NCBI GenBank assembly: GCA_031362985.1 | Contig: JANLTO010000101.1 | Location: 1-63,117, forward strand | From: SHZL01 sp031362985 | Lineage (GTDB): Bacteria; Pseudomonadota; Gammaproteobacteria; Xanthomonadales; SZUA-36 | DNA: 63,117 bases | Direction: 5' to 3' | Shown: positions 50,548-58,224 of the stretch, piece after piece | How positions within the stretch are numbered: the first letter of the stretch is position 1 | Layout of the letters: each line of letters starts with the position of its first letter | Position numbers and translations under genes: made by a program | Notes under the pieces: generated by a model | The model's input: only the letters and a program-made list of their open reading frames with translations | Databases searched by the model: none | Told to the model about the DNA's origin: nothing

Positions 50548-52944
50548 TTAGTCGTAGATGATCTCGACCCGATCCAGGTAGCTGGACAATTCGCCCACCC
50601 ACTTGCGCGACGCGTTGGTGTCGGCATCATTGGCCGCCAGTTCAAGGGCGCCGCCGATGTCCGTGATTTCCTGGAATCCCCAGCTGCCGCCCGCGCCCTT
50701 CATGCCATGCCCAAGGCGCTCGATGATCTCAAAATCGCCCCTATCCACGGCGTCCAGCATCGCCGCGACATCCTGCCTGCGGTCGAGCAGAAATTCGGGG
50801 ATCAAATCTGCAACCAGGGGATTGGCACGCACACGAATCGTGTTGTTCGAATTGTCCTCTACGTTCGACGATGAAGGCGCGGCCATGGAATGCTCTCTGA
50901 TGGCCCGCAGCAGCACATCTTCTTTGATGGGTTTCGTCAGGTACGCCGTGCATCCGGCTTCCTCGCATTTTTCCTGATCGCCCTTCAGTGCCGAAGCCGT
51001 CAGTGCGAGAATTGGCGTGGGCGGCCGATTGTTCGTCACTTCCCATTGCCTGATCGCCCGGGTGGCCGTCAGCCCATCCATTACCGGCATTTGCCGATCC
51101 ATCAGGACCAGGTCGTAGTGGCCAGTGATAAATTTTTCACAGGCGATAGCCCCATTTTCAGCGATGTCTACGCGATACGGCGTGTCCCTGAGATAGGCCA
51201 AGGTGATGGTGCGATTGTCGGGCGAGTCTTCCACCAGAAGAATGTTCAGTGCTGGCAGCGCCTGCCCTGTATCCGCACCGGCGGGCACGGCTGTCCGCCG
51301 TGTGGCCCCTGTCCAGATCTCGAGCGGCACAGTGAAGGAAAACACGCTGCCTTTACCGACTCCGCTTTCGACCTGGATATGACCGCCCATCAGTTCCACC
51401 AGCCGCTTCGAAATCGTTAGCCCCAGGCCAGATCCCCCGTACCTGCGCGTAGTGGACGAGTCAGCTTGGGTGAATCGCTCAAACACCGCGTTCAATTTCT
51501 CTCCCGGAATCCCAATGCCGGTGTCAGAGATGCTAAACCGCAATGCGCCCGCAGTGGTGGAGTCCGTATCCGGCATAACACGCAGGACCACTTCACCGGA
51601 TTCGGTGAACTTGATCGCGTTTCCCAGCAAGTTAAGCAGCACCTGGCGTAACCGGGTCGGATCGCCGACCAGGTCGCGGGGCACCCCGGGCGCGATCTCG
51701 CACACCAGCGCCAGACCTTTCTGATGCGCCCGTATTGCCACCATCTCCCGCACTTTCTCCACCAGATCGTTCAATGAGAACCCGGTGTGTTCCAGCTCCA
51801 GTTGCGAAGCCTCGACCTTGGAGAGATCGAGGATATCGTTGATGAGATTGAGCAGACTGTCGCCAGCGCGGCGAAATATCTGCACATAGTTGTTCTGCTC
51901 CGGAGACAAAGATGTCTTCGCGAGCAAGTCGCCGATGCCAATGATTGCATTCAGCGGTGTGCGTATTTCATGACTCATGCTGGCCAAAAAATCTGATTTG
52001 GTCTGGCTCGCGGTCTCAGCCACGGCCTTTGCCTGCTGCAGTTCTGCCTCCACGCGCTTTTGCTCGGTAACGTCACGCGCTGCGGCGAAGACGCCCTGCA
52101 ACGTGCGACCCCGGTCATAGAACGTCGTGGCGTTGTAGGAAACCACGGTTTGTTGCCCGTCCAGGGCGCGCGCCGTCAGCTCGTAATCCGTGACCTTCTT
52201 TTCACTCAGCACCAGCTTGATTCCCGCCTCAGCCCGGTCCGGGTCAGTAAAGTAACTCTTGAACGGCGCGCCGATCAGCTCGTCGCGAGTGCAGCCGGTG
52301 AGTGCCTCCATCTGCTTGTTGACGTCCGTGATAATACCGGAGGGATCGGTGGTCATCAGTGCGTCAATGTTGGATTCGATCAGCGAGCGGGTATAGAACT
52401 GCTGGTCGCGCAGGCGCTGGTCGAGTTTTCTCTGTTCGGCTTCAACCAGCTTGCGCGCGGTGTTATCCGTACCAATCAACAGGTAGCCTATGATGGCATC
52501 CTGCACGTCGCGCAGTGCCGTCACGGACACCACCGCCGGGAATCGACTTCCATCCTTGCGGATATACGTCAGCTCATAGATATCCTCGATCCCGCGTGAA
52601 GCCTTGAAGACCAACGCCTCAAACCCCGGCGAGATCGTTGTTCCCAGTTCAGTACTCAAAGCCTTGGCGCGCGTGATCACCTCCTGTGAATCGGAAATAT
52701 CCGCGGGGGTAATCTTGTTCATCACTTCAGCTGCAGTGTAGCCGAGCACGCGCTCGGCGCCGACATTGAATAGCTGAATGATGCCTTTTTCGTCGGTGGC
52801 GATAATCGAGAAATTGGCGCTGGTTAGAATTGCATTCTGCAATGCCCCCGTTTTAATCAAGGCTTCCCGGCGATGTACTTCGGTGGTCCTTTCCCCTTTG
52901 CCGGCATCCACGGTACTGACGGCGTCCTTGTGCTCTTCGACCAT
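50548..52944 (-). CDS. Hybrid histidine kinase PAS-PAS-HisKA-HATPase-receiver-HPt
   Basis: The start at 52944 has GGAG upstream. The 798-residue soluble protein has PAS 1 (~30-155, FSIIATDEKGIIQLFNVGAE), PAS 2 (~170-290), HisKA with MSHEIRTPLNAIIG, HATPase (LLGNAIKFTESGE, DTGIGIPGEKL, GSGLGLTISKRL), receiver (~555-680, LVLMDRQMPVMDGL) and C-terminal HPt with His in LGHGMKGAGGSWGF. PAS 1 is close to the other kinase's PAS, showing gene duplication. It is convergent with the MBL-receiver gene (9-bp gap between stops), so its HPt could pass phosphate to the stand-alone receivers. Site C lies upstream. Confidence 0.93.
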   Translation of the reverse strand: MVEEHKDAVSTVDAGKGERTTEVHRREALIKTGALQNAILTSANFSIIATDEKGIIQLFNVGAERVLGYTAAEVMNKITPADISDSQEVITRAKALSTELGTTISPGFEALVFKASRGIEDIYELTYIRKDGSRFPAVVSVTALRDVQDAIIGYLLIGTDNTARKLVEAEQRKLDQRLRDQQFYTRSLIESNIDALMTTDPSGIITDVNKQMEALTGCTRDELIGAPFKSYFTDPDRAEAGIKLVLSEKKVTDYELTARALDGQQTVVSYNATTFYDRGRTLQGVFAAARDVTEQKRVEAELQQAKAVAETASQTKSDFLASMSHEIRTPLNAIIGIGDLLAKTSLSPEQNNYVQIFRRAGDSLLNLINDILDLSKVEASQLELEHTGFSLNDLVEKVREMVAIRAHQKGLALVCEIAPGVPRDLVGDPTRLRQVLLNLLGNAIKFTESGEVVLRVMPDTDSTTAGALRFSISDTGIGIPGEKLNAVFERFTQADSSTTRRYGGSGLGLTISKRLVELMGGHIQVESGVGKGSVFSFTVPLEIWTGATRRTAVPAGADTGQALPALNILLVEDSPDNRTITLAYLRDTPYRVDIAENGAIACEKFITGHYDLVLMDRQMPVMDGLTATRAIRQWEVTNNRPPTPILALTASALKGDQEKCEEAGCTAYLTKPIKEDVLLRAIREHSMAAPSSSNVEDNSNNTIRVRANPLVADLIPEFLLDRRQDVAAMLDAVDRGDFEIIERLGHGMKGAGGSWGFQEITDIGGALELAANDADTNASRKWVGELSSYLDRVEIIYD

Positions 52945-53001
52945 GGCCGAACTCCAGAAAATCAAACGATGATGCGAAGGTAGATCATGCGCTTTGATGT
53001 G

Positions 53002-53021
53002 TCTGTGCGCCAGAGCGCATA
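53002..53021 (-). promoter_or_regulatory. Candidate Crp/Fnr-type site C (hybrid kinase gene)
   Basis: Read on the + strand it is TCTGTGCG-CCAG-AGCGCATA: one perfect half and one weak half. On the minus strand TACCTT (52982-52977) is centred 32 bp downstream of the axis, 67 bp before the kinase ATG at 52944. Confidence 0.45.
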
Positions 53022-53100
53022 CATCGGATACTGAGTGCGCTGCGAAATAGGTCCGGAAAACAACTGGACGATCGAGATACATGACCCGCAGAGTTGCTCC

Positions 53101-53120
53101 TCTGTGCGGCAGCGCACGGA
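53101..53120 (+). promoter_or_regulatory. Candidate Crp/Fnr-type site D (DUF3096 gene)
   Basis: TCTGTGCG-GCAG-CGCACGGA has a perfect left half and one mismatch in the right. CATAGT (53140-53145) is centred 32 bp downstream of the axis; the ATG at 53203 is 92 bp from the axis. Confidence 0.6.
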
Positions 53121-53202
53121 TTTGCCATCATTTTCGGCACATAGTTCGACTACGGGAATGACCACTTTCCTTTGCGCCTTCACTCTTAGGAACAAACGCG
53201 AT

Positions 53203-53355
53203 ATGAATATTCAGCTAGGACTTACCCCACTGGTGTCCCTAGCCGCCGGAATTCTTATTCTGGTCGTGCCACGGATGCTCAACTTCATCGTCGCCATTTA
53301 CCTGATCCTCGTCGGGCTGATTGGTCTGTTCGGCGCGGGAAATTATAGTTTCTGA
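53203..53355 (+). CDS. DUF3096 small membrane protein
   Basis: A 50-residue protein: MNIQLGLTPLVSLAAGILIL, then VVPRMLNFIVAIYLILVGLI and a polar end GNYSF. These two hydrophobic helices, with the Pro-Arg turn, match DUF3096. It is an inner-membrane peptide of unknown function common in stress islands. The ATG at 53203 is preceded by AGGA at about 12 bases. Site D lies upstream, and the DUF883 gene follows after 134 bp. Confidence 0.85.
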   Translation: MNIQLGLTPLVSLAAGILILVVPRMLNFIVAIYLILVGLIGLFGAGNYSF

Positions 53356-53489
53356 GGGCGAGCAGCCCGTATAGGGGTCCTGCCCGGAGGCTCGGTCTTT
53401 TCCCCGCGCCTCTAAGCGGCATGTTGCCGACGCTATCCGCTGCCAGGCTGCGGATCAATCCATCTCAACTGAAATTACACGGAGCAATC

Positions 53490-53843
53490 ATGATGAATAC
53501 CAAAGCACCCATAGCCGCCAATGACGGAACTATTCAACACACTCTCGAACGCACGGTCGATAAGGCAACCAGCGCGGCTCATGTAACCATTGATTCTGTG
53601 TCGGATGCCGCGCGGCCAGCACTTGACCACCTTGCATCCAATGCCCACGGGACAGTTGACCGTGTGAGTGTTGGAGCAGCGCACGCGGCCGAAGCCCTGG
53701 GTGTCAGGGGCGATCAGTTGAATGACAGTGGGAAAAAAATGGTTGAGCGAGCCGGCGAGTACGTGCGCGAAAATCCTGTTGCTTCTCTGGGGATCGCGGT
53801 GGCCGCCGGGTATGTTCTGAGCCGGTTGTTGTCTGCCAGATAG
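53490..53843 (+). CDS. DUF883 (ElaB/YqjD-like) membrane-anchored protein
   Basis: A 117-residue protein starting at ATGATG after GGAG. Amphipathic N-terminal helices (TIQHTLERTVDKATSAAH, TVDRVSVGAAHAAEALG) precede a C-terminal tail anchor VRENPVASLGIAVAAGYVLS, the ENP-x-A hallmark of ElaB/YqjD. E. coli YqjD binds ribosomes at the membrane in stationary phase. Followed by a holin-X/YqjE-like gene (13 bp) and a YqjK-like gene, it reproduces the yqjD-yqjE-yqjK order. Confidence 0.87.
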   Translation: MMNTKAPIAANDGTIQHTLERTVDKATSAAHVTIDSVSDAARPALDHLASNAHGTVDRVSVGAAHAAEALGVRGDQLNDSGKKMVERAGEYVRENPVASLGIAVAAGYVLSRLLSAR

Positions 53844-53856
53844 CGCGTGCCGTCCA

Positions 53857-54270
53857 ATGTCAGAATCCTACGAAACAAGCGAAGAACTGCCGGACGCCAC
53901 TAACGGTCCTGCGTTTCGGGTCACTGGACCGATGGAGGATTTGAGTACTCTCAAGCGGGAACTGCGCAGCCTGGTATACGAGCAGCTGCAACTCGCAGCG
54001 CTTGAGGTACGTCTTGCGGCACGCAGCACGATGACCATGATATCGGTTGCGGTTTGTATTGGCGCGTTGCTGGTCTTGGCCTGGGTGGGATTTATGGGCG
54101 CCGTCGGGCTAGCTCTGAACCGCATGGGCCTGCAACCAGCTTTGGTTTTGCTGGTACTGGCGGCGCTGACATTGATCCTTATTCTGCCTCTTAGTGCATT
54201 GATTCGTCGCCGCTCCAGCGACCTGGGATTTCCAGCGTCCTTGCGCACGTTCAAGCCAGATGCCACCTGA
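53857..54270 (+). CDS. Holin-X/YqjE-like membrane protein
   Basis: A 137-residue protein: an acidic N terminus, a helix DLSTLKRELRSLVYEQLQLA, then two membrane helices (MISVAVCIGALLVLAWVGFM and LVLLVLAALTLILILPLSAL). This is the 'phage holin family' layout of YqjE-like proteins, which are not known to lyse cells. Its stop overlaps the next start as TGATG. It is the second gene of a yqjDEK-like operon. Confidence 0.85.
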   Translation: MSESYETSEELPDATNGPAFRVTGPMEDLSTLKRELRSLVYEQLQLAALEVRLAARSTMTMISVAVCIGALLVLAWVGFMGAVGLALNRMGLQPALVLLVLAALTLILILPLSALIRRRSSDLGFPASLRTFKPDAT

Positions 54271-54587
54271 TGGAAACGGAATTCTCGGGTAAGTCAAAGT
54301 CCTTGCAAGCTCAAGTCACTGGCCTGGAAAGGCAACTCTTTCTACGCCACCAGCGGGTGCGGACTGTGGGGAAGCAAATCACGCATAAAATCACCAGCCG
54401 GGCGGTTTCGCCAGGCATGCTGCTGGCAGCGGCGGGTATTGGGGTGTTGCTTGAGCAGACCAGTCATCGTCGGGCTCGTTCAGGCACAAACGGGTTTGAC
54501 CTCGCTTATGCCGGCATCGGGTTGCTGATGTCGTTGACTGCCCCGAAGCCGCAAGGTGTTGATCATGTGCCGCGGCTAGTCCCATGA
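54270..54587 (+). CDS. YqjK-like small protein
   Basis: A 105-residue protein with a basic N-terminal helix (LQAQVTGLERQLFLRHQRVR) and two short hydrophobic stretches (VSPGMLLAAAGIGVLLEQ; FDLAYAGIGLLMSLT). Position after YqjD- and YqjE-like genes, the 'RQLFLRHQRVR' helix and the size suggest a YqjK relative. It overlaps both neighbours by a few bases, so the operon is tightly coupled. The function is unknown. Confidence 0.7.
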   Translation: METEFSGKSKSLQAQVTGLERQLFLRHQRVRTVGKQITHKITSRAVSPGMLLAAAGIGVLLEQTSHRRARSGTNGFDLAYAGIGLLMSLTAPKPQGVDHVPRLVP

Positions 54588-55792
54588 ATCAATTGGTGAG
54601 TCAGACCCAGGCGCTTTCAGGGGACGGGGCCGTCTTGGCGTCCGCGGTCATTGGTTCAGAGTCGCCACCTGTACATGACGAACCCAGCGCCTTTCCGCAT
54701 TCGTCGATCAACATACGCAATGCATCGTTGTTGGTCATTAGCGTACTGATGAGTCTGGCCGCGCTCCGCTATGCCAGCCCGGTATTCGTGCCGTTGGTGT
54801 TGGGACTGATGCTCAGCTATGCGTTGACACCACTGGTCAACCGCCTGGCGAGGTGGCATGTGCCACGGACTTTGTCAGCGACACTGCTGCTGTTTGGCTT
54901 GGTGGGCGGGGTAGGCACGACCATCTACACGCTTAGCGATGATACGCTTGCGTTGATTGAAGCCATGCCGGCAGTAGCCCAAAAACTGCGTCGATCTATC
55001 GATCTGCAACGCACTCAGGGTCCAGCTGGCGCCTTCGACAAAGTTCAGAAGGTGGCCAGCAAAATCGAGCGCACCGCCGCAGAGGGCAGCAGCGACCTGG
55101 AACCCAATCGGGATGTGGCCAAGGTGCAGATCGAGAAACCCAAGTTCAATGTGAAGGACTACCTACTGCCCGGCACGCTCGGCCTGGCAGCATTTGCTGC
55201 ACAGGCCGCGGTAGTTTTGTTCGTTGCATTCTTTCTATTGGCGGCGGGCAACAACTTCAGGCGCAAAATGGTGAAGCTTGCCGGCCCAACTCTGACCCAA
55301 AAGAAACTGACGGTGCAGGCGCTGGACGAGATCGACGAACAAATCCAGCGTTACCTGATGGTGCAGGTGTTCACGAGCGCGCTGGTGGGCATTGCCACCT
55401 GGTTGGCGTTCCTGTGGATCGGCGTGGAGCATGCTGCGGTGTGGGGGGTCGTAACCTTTGTGCTCAACTTCATCCCGTATGTTGGCAGCATCATCGCGAC
55501 TGGCGCGGCTATGGTGGTGGGCTTTGCTCAATTTGGCTCGATCGAGATGGCGCTGTTGATCGGGGGGGTCGAGCTGTTTATCAACAGCGTTGAAGGGTAC
55601 GTTCTCACGCCGTGGCTAACCAGTCGCGCCAGCCGCATGAACCCGGTAGCGGTGTTTGCCGGCGTGCTCGCCTGGGGCTGGCTGTGGGGTATCTGGGGTC
55701 TGTTCCTGGGCGTGCCCATCCTGATGGTGATCAAGGTCGTGTGCGACCGGGTCGATGAATTCAAGGCGGTGGGTGAATTGCTTGGTGATTAG
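54584..55792 (+). CDS. AI-2E family transporter (PerM/YdiK-like)
   Basis: A 402-residue protein with about eight membrane helices: the N-terminal pair around LLVISVLMSLAALRYASPVF, a soluble insert (~130-190), then LAAFAAQAAVVLFVAFFLLA and the C-terminal group with GVEHAAVWGVVTFVLNFIPY and EGYVLTPWLTSRASRMNPVA, the family signature P-x-x-x-S/G...NPV. It belongs to the permease family named after AI-2 exporter TqsA; the substrate is unpredictable. The start overlaps the YqjK-like stop (ATGA). Confidence 0.9.
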   Translation: MNQLVSQTQALSGDGAVLASAVIGSESPPVHDEPSAFPHSSINIRNASLLVISVLMSLAALRYASPVFVPLVLGLMLSYALTPLVNRLARWHVPRTLSATLLLFGLVGGVGTTIYTLSDDTLALIEAMPAVAQKLRRSIDLQRTQGPAGAFDKVQKVASKIERTAAEGSSDLEPNRDVAKVQIEKPKFNVKDYLLPGTLGLAAFAAQAAVVLFVAFFLLAAGNNFRRKMVKLAGPTLTQKKLTVQALDEIDEQIQRYLMVQVFTSALVGIATWLAFLWIGVEHAAVWGVVTFVLNFIPYVGSIIATGAAMVVGFAQFGSIEMALLIGGVELFINSVEGYVLTPWLTSRASRMNPVAVFAGVLAWGWLWGIWGLFLGVPILMVIKVVCDRVDEFKAVGELLGD

Positions 55793-55893
55793 AAATCACT
55801 ATACGAAGGAGTTTCGCAGTGCAAACAAGAAAATTGGCAATAAAGGGAATGATCTGAAGCACTTCGTTGAAATGAAAGTCAGCTGACCGATCC

Positions 55894-55913
55894 TGTGTGT
55901 TCTACCGCACGGA
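55894..55913 (+). promoter_or_regulatory. Candidate Crp/Fnr-type site G (DUF3309 gene)
   Basis: TGTGTGTT-CTAC-CGCACGGA, with a good right half and weak left half. TAGAGT (55933-55938) is centred exactly 32 bp downstream of the axis, which is 66 bp before the ATG at 55970. Confidence 0.5.
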
Positions 55914-55969
55914 ACTCGCAAGACTGCCCTGCTAGAGTCGTGTCTCAACGAATTCAAGGAGATACAAAG

Positions 55970-56128
55970 ATGAGCTTGGGCACAATTATCCTGATTCTCG
56001 TGGTGCTAATGTTGGTAGGCATCATTCCGGCTTGGCCCCATAGTCGCAACTGGGGTTATGGGCCCAGCGGTATCGTTGGAACCATCCTGGTTGTTCTTGT
56101 CATCCTGTTATTGCTGGGCAAGCTCTGA
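55970..56128 (+). CDS. DUF3309 small membrane protein
   Basis: A 52-residue protein: MSLGTIILILVVLMLVGIIP, then AWPHSRNWGYGPSGIVG and a second hydrophobic helix ending LLLGKL. The W-P-H-S-R-x-W-G-Y-G-P-S-G centre is diagnostic of DUF3309. AAGGAGA lies just upstream. A terminator follows 89 bp after the stop. Confidence 0.92.
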   Translation: MSLGTIILILVVLMLVGIIPAWPHSRNWGYGPSGIVGTILVVLVILLLLGKL

Positions 56129-56217
56129 CCTGGTCATGGCTTAACCAATCAGCGGGTAGTAATTTCCTGCTGGAGGGTATCAAGACTCAAAGTGTGTATG
56201 TGGTGTAAGCGGAAACC

Positions 56218-56248
56218 ACCGCCGCAGTTGCCCGCAGCGGTAGTTTTT
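56218..56248 (+). terminator. Rho-independent terminator of the DUF3309 gene
   Basis: ACCGCCGC (56218-56225) pairs with GCAGCGGT (56234-56241) with one mismatch over an 8-base loop, followed by AGTTTTT. It lies 90 bp after the DUF3309 stop and just beyond the CsbD gene's 3' end on the other strand. Confidence 0.55.
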
Positions 56249-56266
56249 ACAGGTGCCTGCTTACTC

Positions 56267-56458
56267 TTAACAGCATCCTTTGCCCTTAACGGCATCCTTG
56301 ATGTCTTCCTTCAAGTCACCATAGGCAGACTGCACCTTGCCGCGCGCATTCTCGACCTTTCCCTTGTTTTCCAACTCTTTGCTGAAAGCCTTGCCGGCGA
56401 CTTCCTTCGCTTTGCCTGTTGCTTCCTTGACGCGTCCTTCTACTTGGTCTTTGTTCAT
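56267..56458 (-). CDS. CsbD family stress protein
   Basis: A 63-residue protein (64 from the ATG 3 bases up) starting MNKDQVEGRVKEATGKAKEV, with ENKGKVENARGKVQSAYGDL, both CsbD signatures, and ending GKGCC. AGGAGA precedes the two start codons. CsbD proteins are small, hydrophilic and general-stress induced, with unknown molecular role. The double-Cys end is unusual for the family. Site E lies upstream on this strand. Confidence 0.93.
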   Translation of the reverse strand: MNKDQVEGRVKEATGKAKEVAGKAFSKELENKGKVENARGKVQSAYGDLKEDIKDAVKGKGCC

Positions 56459-56555
56459 CATGTTCTCCTGATGGTGAATGGGCGATTGCCGGTGTGGATC
56501 AGAATGAAACATCCAGCAAGCACTGTGGACAGGCTAAACCGGTTTCTGGCCGGGG

Positions 56556-56575
56556 TCTGTGCGGCAGCACACTTG
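56556..56575 (-). promoter_or_regulatory. Candidate Crp/Fnr-type site E (CsbD gene)
   Basis: TCTGTGCG-GCAG-CACACTTG on the + strand, with a perfect left half and the first bases shared with site D. On the minus strand TAGCCT (56536-56531) is centred 32 bp from the axis towards csbD, whose start is 107 bp away. The PAP2 gene on the + strand starts only 23 bp past the axis, so csbD is the better target. Confidence 0.5.
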
Positions 56576-56588
56576 CCAGGGAACGGCA

Positions 56589-57173
56589 ATGCTTCTTGAT
56601 CAGCTAATCCAGTGGGACAAGGAGTTGTTGATCGTACTAAACGGTTTTCATACTCCCTGGCTTGATCCCGTCATGCAGCTCATGACGCATACGCTCTTTT
56701 GGTCCCCGCTTTACGCCTTCATCATTTATCTCCTGTTCAGAAACTTCAAAAACCAGGCATGGTTCCTGCTGATTGGGGTGGGGTTGACGCTTCTGCTCAG
56801 CGATCAACTGACTGCCGAGGTGATCAAGCCTTTCTTTGCCCGTCTGCGTCCATCACAGGACCCGTCCATGGCAGGGTTGTTGCACCTGGTGGACGGTTAC
56901 AGGGCTGACTCGTATGGCTTTTCATCCGGACATGCGGCAAACACCTTCGCAGTGGCGCTGTTCTCTTGGTACACCCTTCGATCCATTTACAAATGGATGG
57001 CCCTGATCTTCGTCTGGGCCGGTCTCATGACCTACACGCGCATTTACTTAGGGGTTCACTTTCCCGGAGATATTCTTGCCGGCATCGTTCTGGGTCTTTG
57101 CTGTGGTGCGCTCGGAATTGCAACTTCGCACTATTTGCGGCGCTGGCTTGGTGCTGCCGGGGAAGTGGCATAA
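56589..57173 (+). CDS. PAP2-family phosphatase
   Basis: A 194-residue integral membrane protein. The three PAP2 motifs are present: KPFFARLRPSQD (KX6RP, ~86-97), SYGFSSGHAANTFAV (PSGH-like SSGH), and RIYLGVHFPGDILAG (SRX5HX3D-like). It is likely to dephosphorylate undecaprenyl pyrophosphate or lipid phosphates on the periplasmic side. The ATG at 56589 follows AGGGA. Confidence 0.9.
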   Translation: MLLDQLIQWDKELLIVLNGFHTPWLDPVMQLMTHTLFWSPLYAFIIYLLFRNFKNQAWFLLIGVGLTLLLSDQLTAEVIKPFFARLRPSQDPSMAGLLHLVDGYRADSYGFSSGHAANTFAVALFSWYTLRSIYKWMALIFVWAGLMTYTRIYLGVHFPGDILAGIVLGLCCGALGIATSHYLRRWLGAAGEVA

Positions 57174-57188
57174 CCCCGCTATCGGCAT

Positions 57189-57208
57189 TATGCGTGCTAG
57201 CGCACCGA
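57189..57208 (+). promoter_or_regulatory. Candidate Crp/Fnr-type site F (BON gene)
   Basis: TATGCGTG-CTAG-CGCACCGA; the inner GTGCTAGCGCAC is nearly symmetric. CAGAGT (57228-57233) is centred 32 bp downstream of the axis, and the ATG at 57275 lies 76 bp away. Confidence 0.5.
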
Positions 57209-57274
57209 CATCGCGTTGGCAGGGGTTCAGAGTGGCCGCTTGAATACCTTTTAATCACATTGGAAGAATAATTT

Positions 57275-58111
57275 ATGTATACCAGATCGCACAAATTAGT
57301 ACTCGCGTCGGCCATAACCCTGGCGTTGTCTTCGATCAGTGGCGCGGTTGTTGCAGAATCGCTGTCAGTGGACGTGGCCGAAGCACGCCAGGAATCGCAG
57401 ATCTCGACCACCTATATGCTGAGCCCGTATCTGCGAGCCGATGACATTTCAGTGTCGGTGGATGCCGGAACTGCGACCCTCTCAGGTACTGTCGAGGAAG
57501 ATGTCAACAAGGAACTGGCCCAGCAAATCGCATTGGGCGTAAGCGGAATCAAGACCGTCGATAATCAAATCCTGGTAAAGGCTGACTATGTTCCCTCGGC
57601 ACGGACGTCCCAGGATCGCAGTTTCGGCGAGGTGGTTGACGATGCCACAATTACCGCGACAGTAAAATCGAAACTGCTGTGGAGCAAGAACACCGACGGC
57701 CTGGATATTCACGTGGATACCAACATGGGCAAGGTGACGTTGCACGGCGCTGCGGAGAATGGCGCTGCCAAGGAACTTGCGGGCCGCATGGCTATGAATA
57801 CCCGCGGTGTTGTGTCTGTCGACAACCAGCTGGTGGTGGAAGCAGCGAAGGCAACGCCCAAAGTGGCTGACGTGGATTCAGAGCATGACACTTCCCAGGA
57901 TATTTCCGATGGCTGGATTACCACCAAGGTGAAGACGACCTTCATGTACTCAAGCAACGTGGAGAACGACGATATTTCGGTTAACACCCACGAAGGCAAT
58001 GTTACCTTGAGCGGTAAAGTCAGCAGCGGTGCCGAGCGTGAACTGGCTACCGAACTTGCGCAGAATGTTCGTGGTGTCAAGAGCGTCAATGCGACGGCCC
58101 TTACGTTCTAA
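57275..58111 (+). CDS. Periplasmic protein with three BON domains
   Basis: A 278-residue protein with a signal peptide (to about AVVAES). Three BON domains follow: ~40-105 (ADDISVSVDAGTATLSGTVE), ~120-190 (GLDIHVDTNMGKVTLHGAAE) and ~215-278 (NDDISVNTHEGNVTLSGKVS), each ending in a 'GVxSVxNxL/T' strand. OsmY, the two-BON relative, is an osmotically and stationary-phase induced periplasmic chaperone; three domains is longer than usual. It lies under candidate site F. Confidence 0.92.
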   Translation: MYTRSHKLVLASAITLALSSISGAVVAESLSVDVAEARQESQISTTYMLSPYLRADDISVSVDAGTATLSGTVEEDVNKELAQQIALGVSGIKTVDNQILVKADYVPSARTSQDRSFGEVVDDATITATVKSKLLWSKNTDGLDIHVDTNMGKVTLHGAAENGAAKELAGRMAMNTRGVVSVDNQLVVEAAKATPKVADVDSEHDTSQDISDGWITTKVKTTFMYSSNVENDDISVNTHEGNVTLSGKVSSGAERELATELAQNVRGVKSVNATALTF

Positions 58112-58122
58112 AGATCCTGTGA

Positions 58123-58137
58123 TTAGCTAAAAGCTAA
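58123..58137 (+). terminator. Possible weak terminator of the BON gene
   Basis: TTAGCT-aaa-AGCTAA is a perfect but AT-rich 6-bp stem, 11 bp past the stop and followed by CTTT. It is weak as an intrinsic terminator. Confidence 0.3.
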
Positions 58138-58167
58138 CTTTGACGCAGAGATCCGTCAGCTAACAGT

Positions 58168-58202
58168 CGCCGTGCATAGGTTCTCAATGGAACAGCACGG
58201 CG
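58168..58202 (+). promoter_or_regulatory. Leader hairpin before the phospholipase D gene
   Basis: CGCCGTGC (58168-58175) pairs perfectly with GCACGGCG (58195-58202), with a further GTTC/GAAC pair inside the loop. It ends 22 bp before the ATG of the phospholipase D gene and has no T-run, so it may be a 5' mRNA structure or operator. Confidence 0.4.
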
Positions 58203-58224
58203 ATTTCTCAAAGGCACTACAGAC

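Noticed and set aside
55819..55857. A 12-codon GTG frame after GAAGGAG, downstream of the AI-2E transporter gene
   Set aside because: Too short to support as a gene without conservation, although the ribosome site is good.
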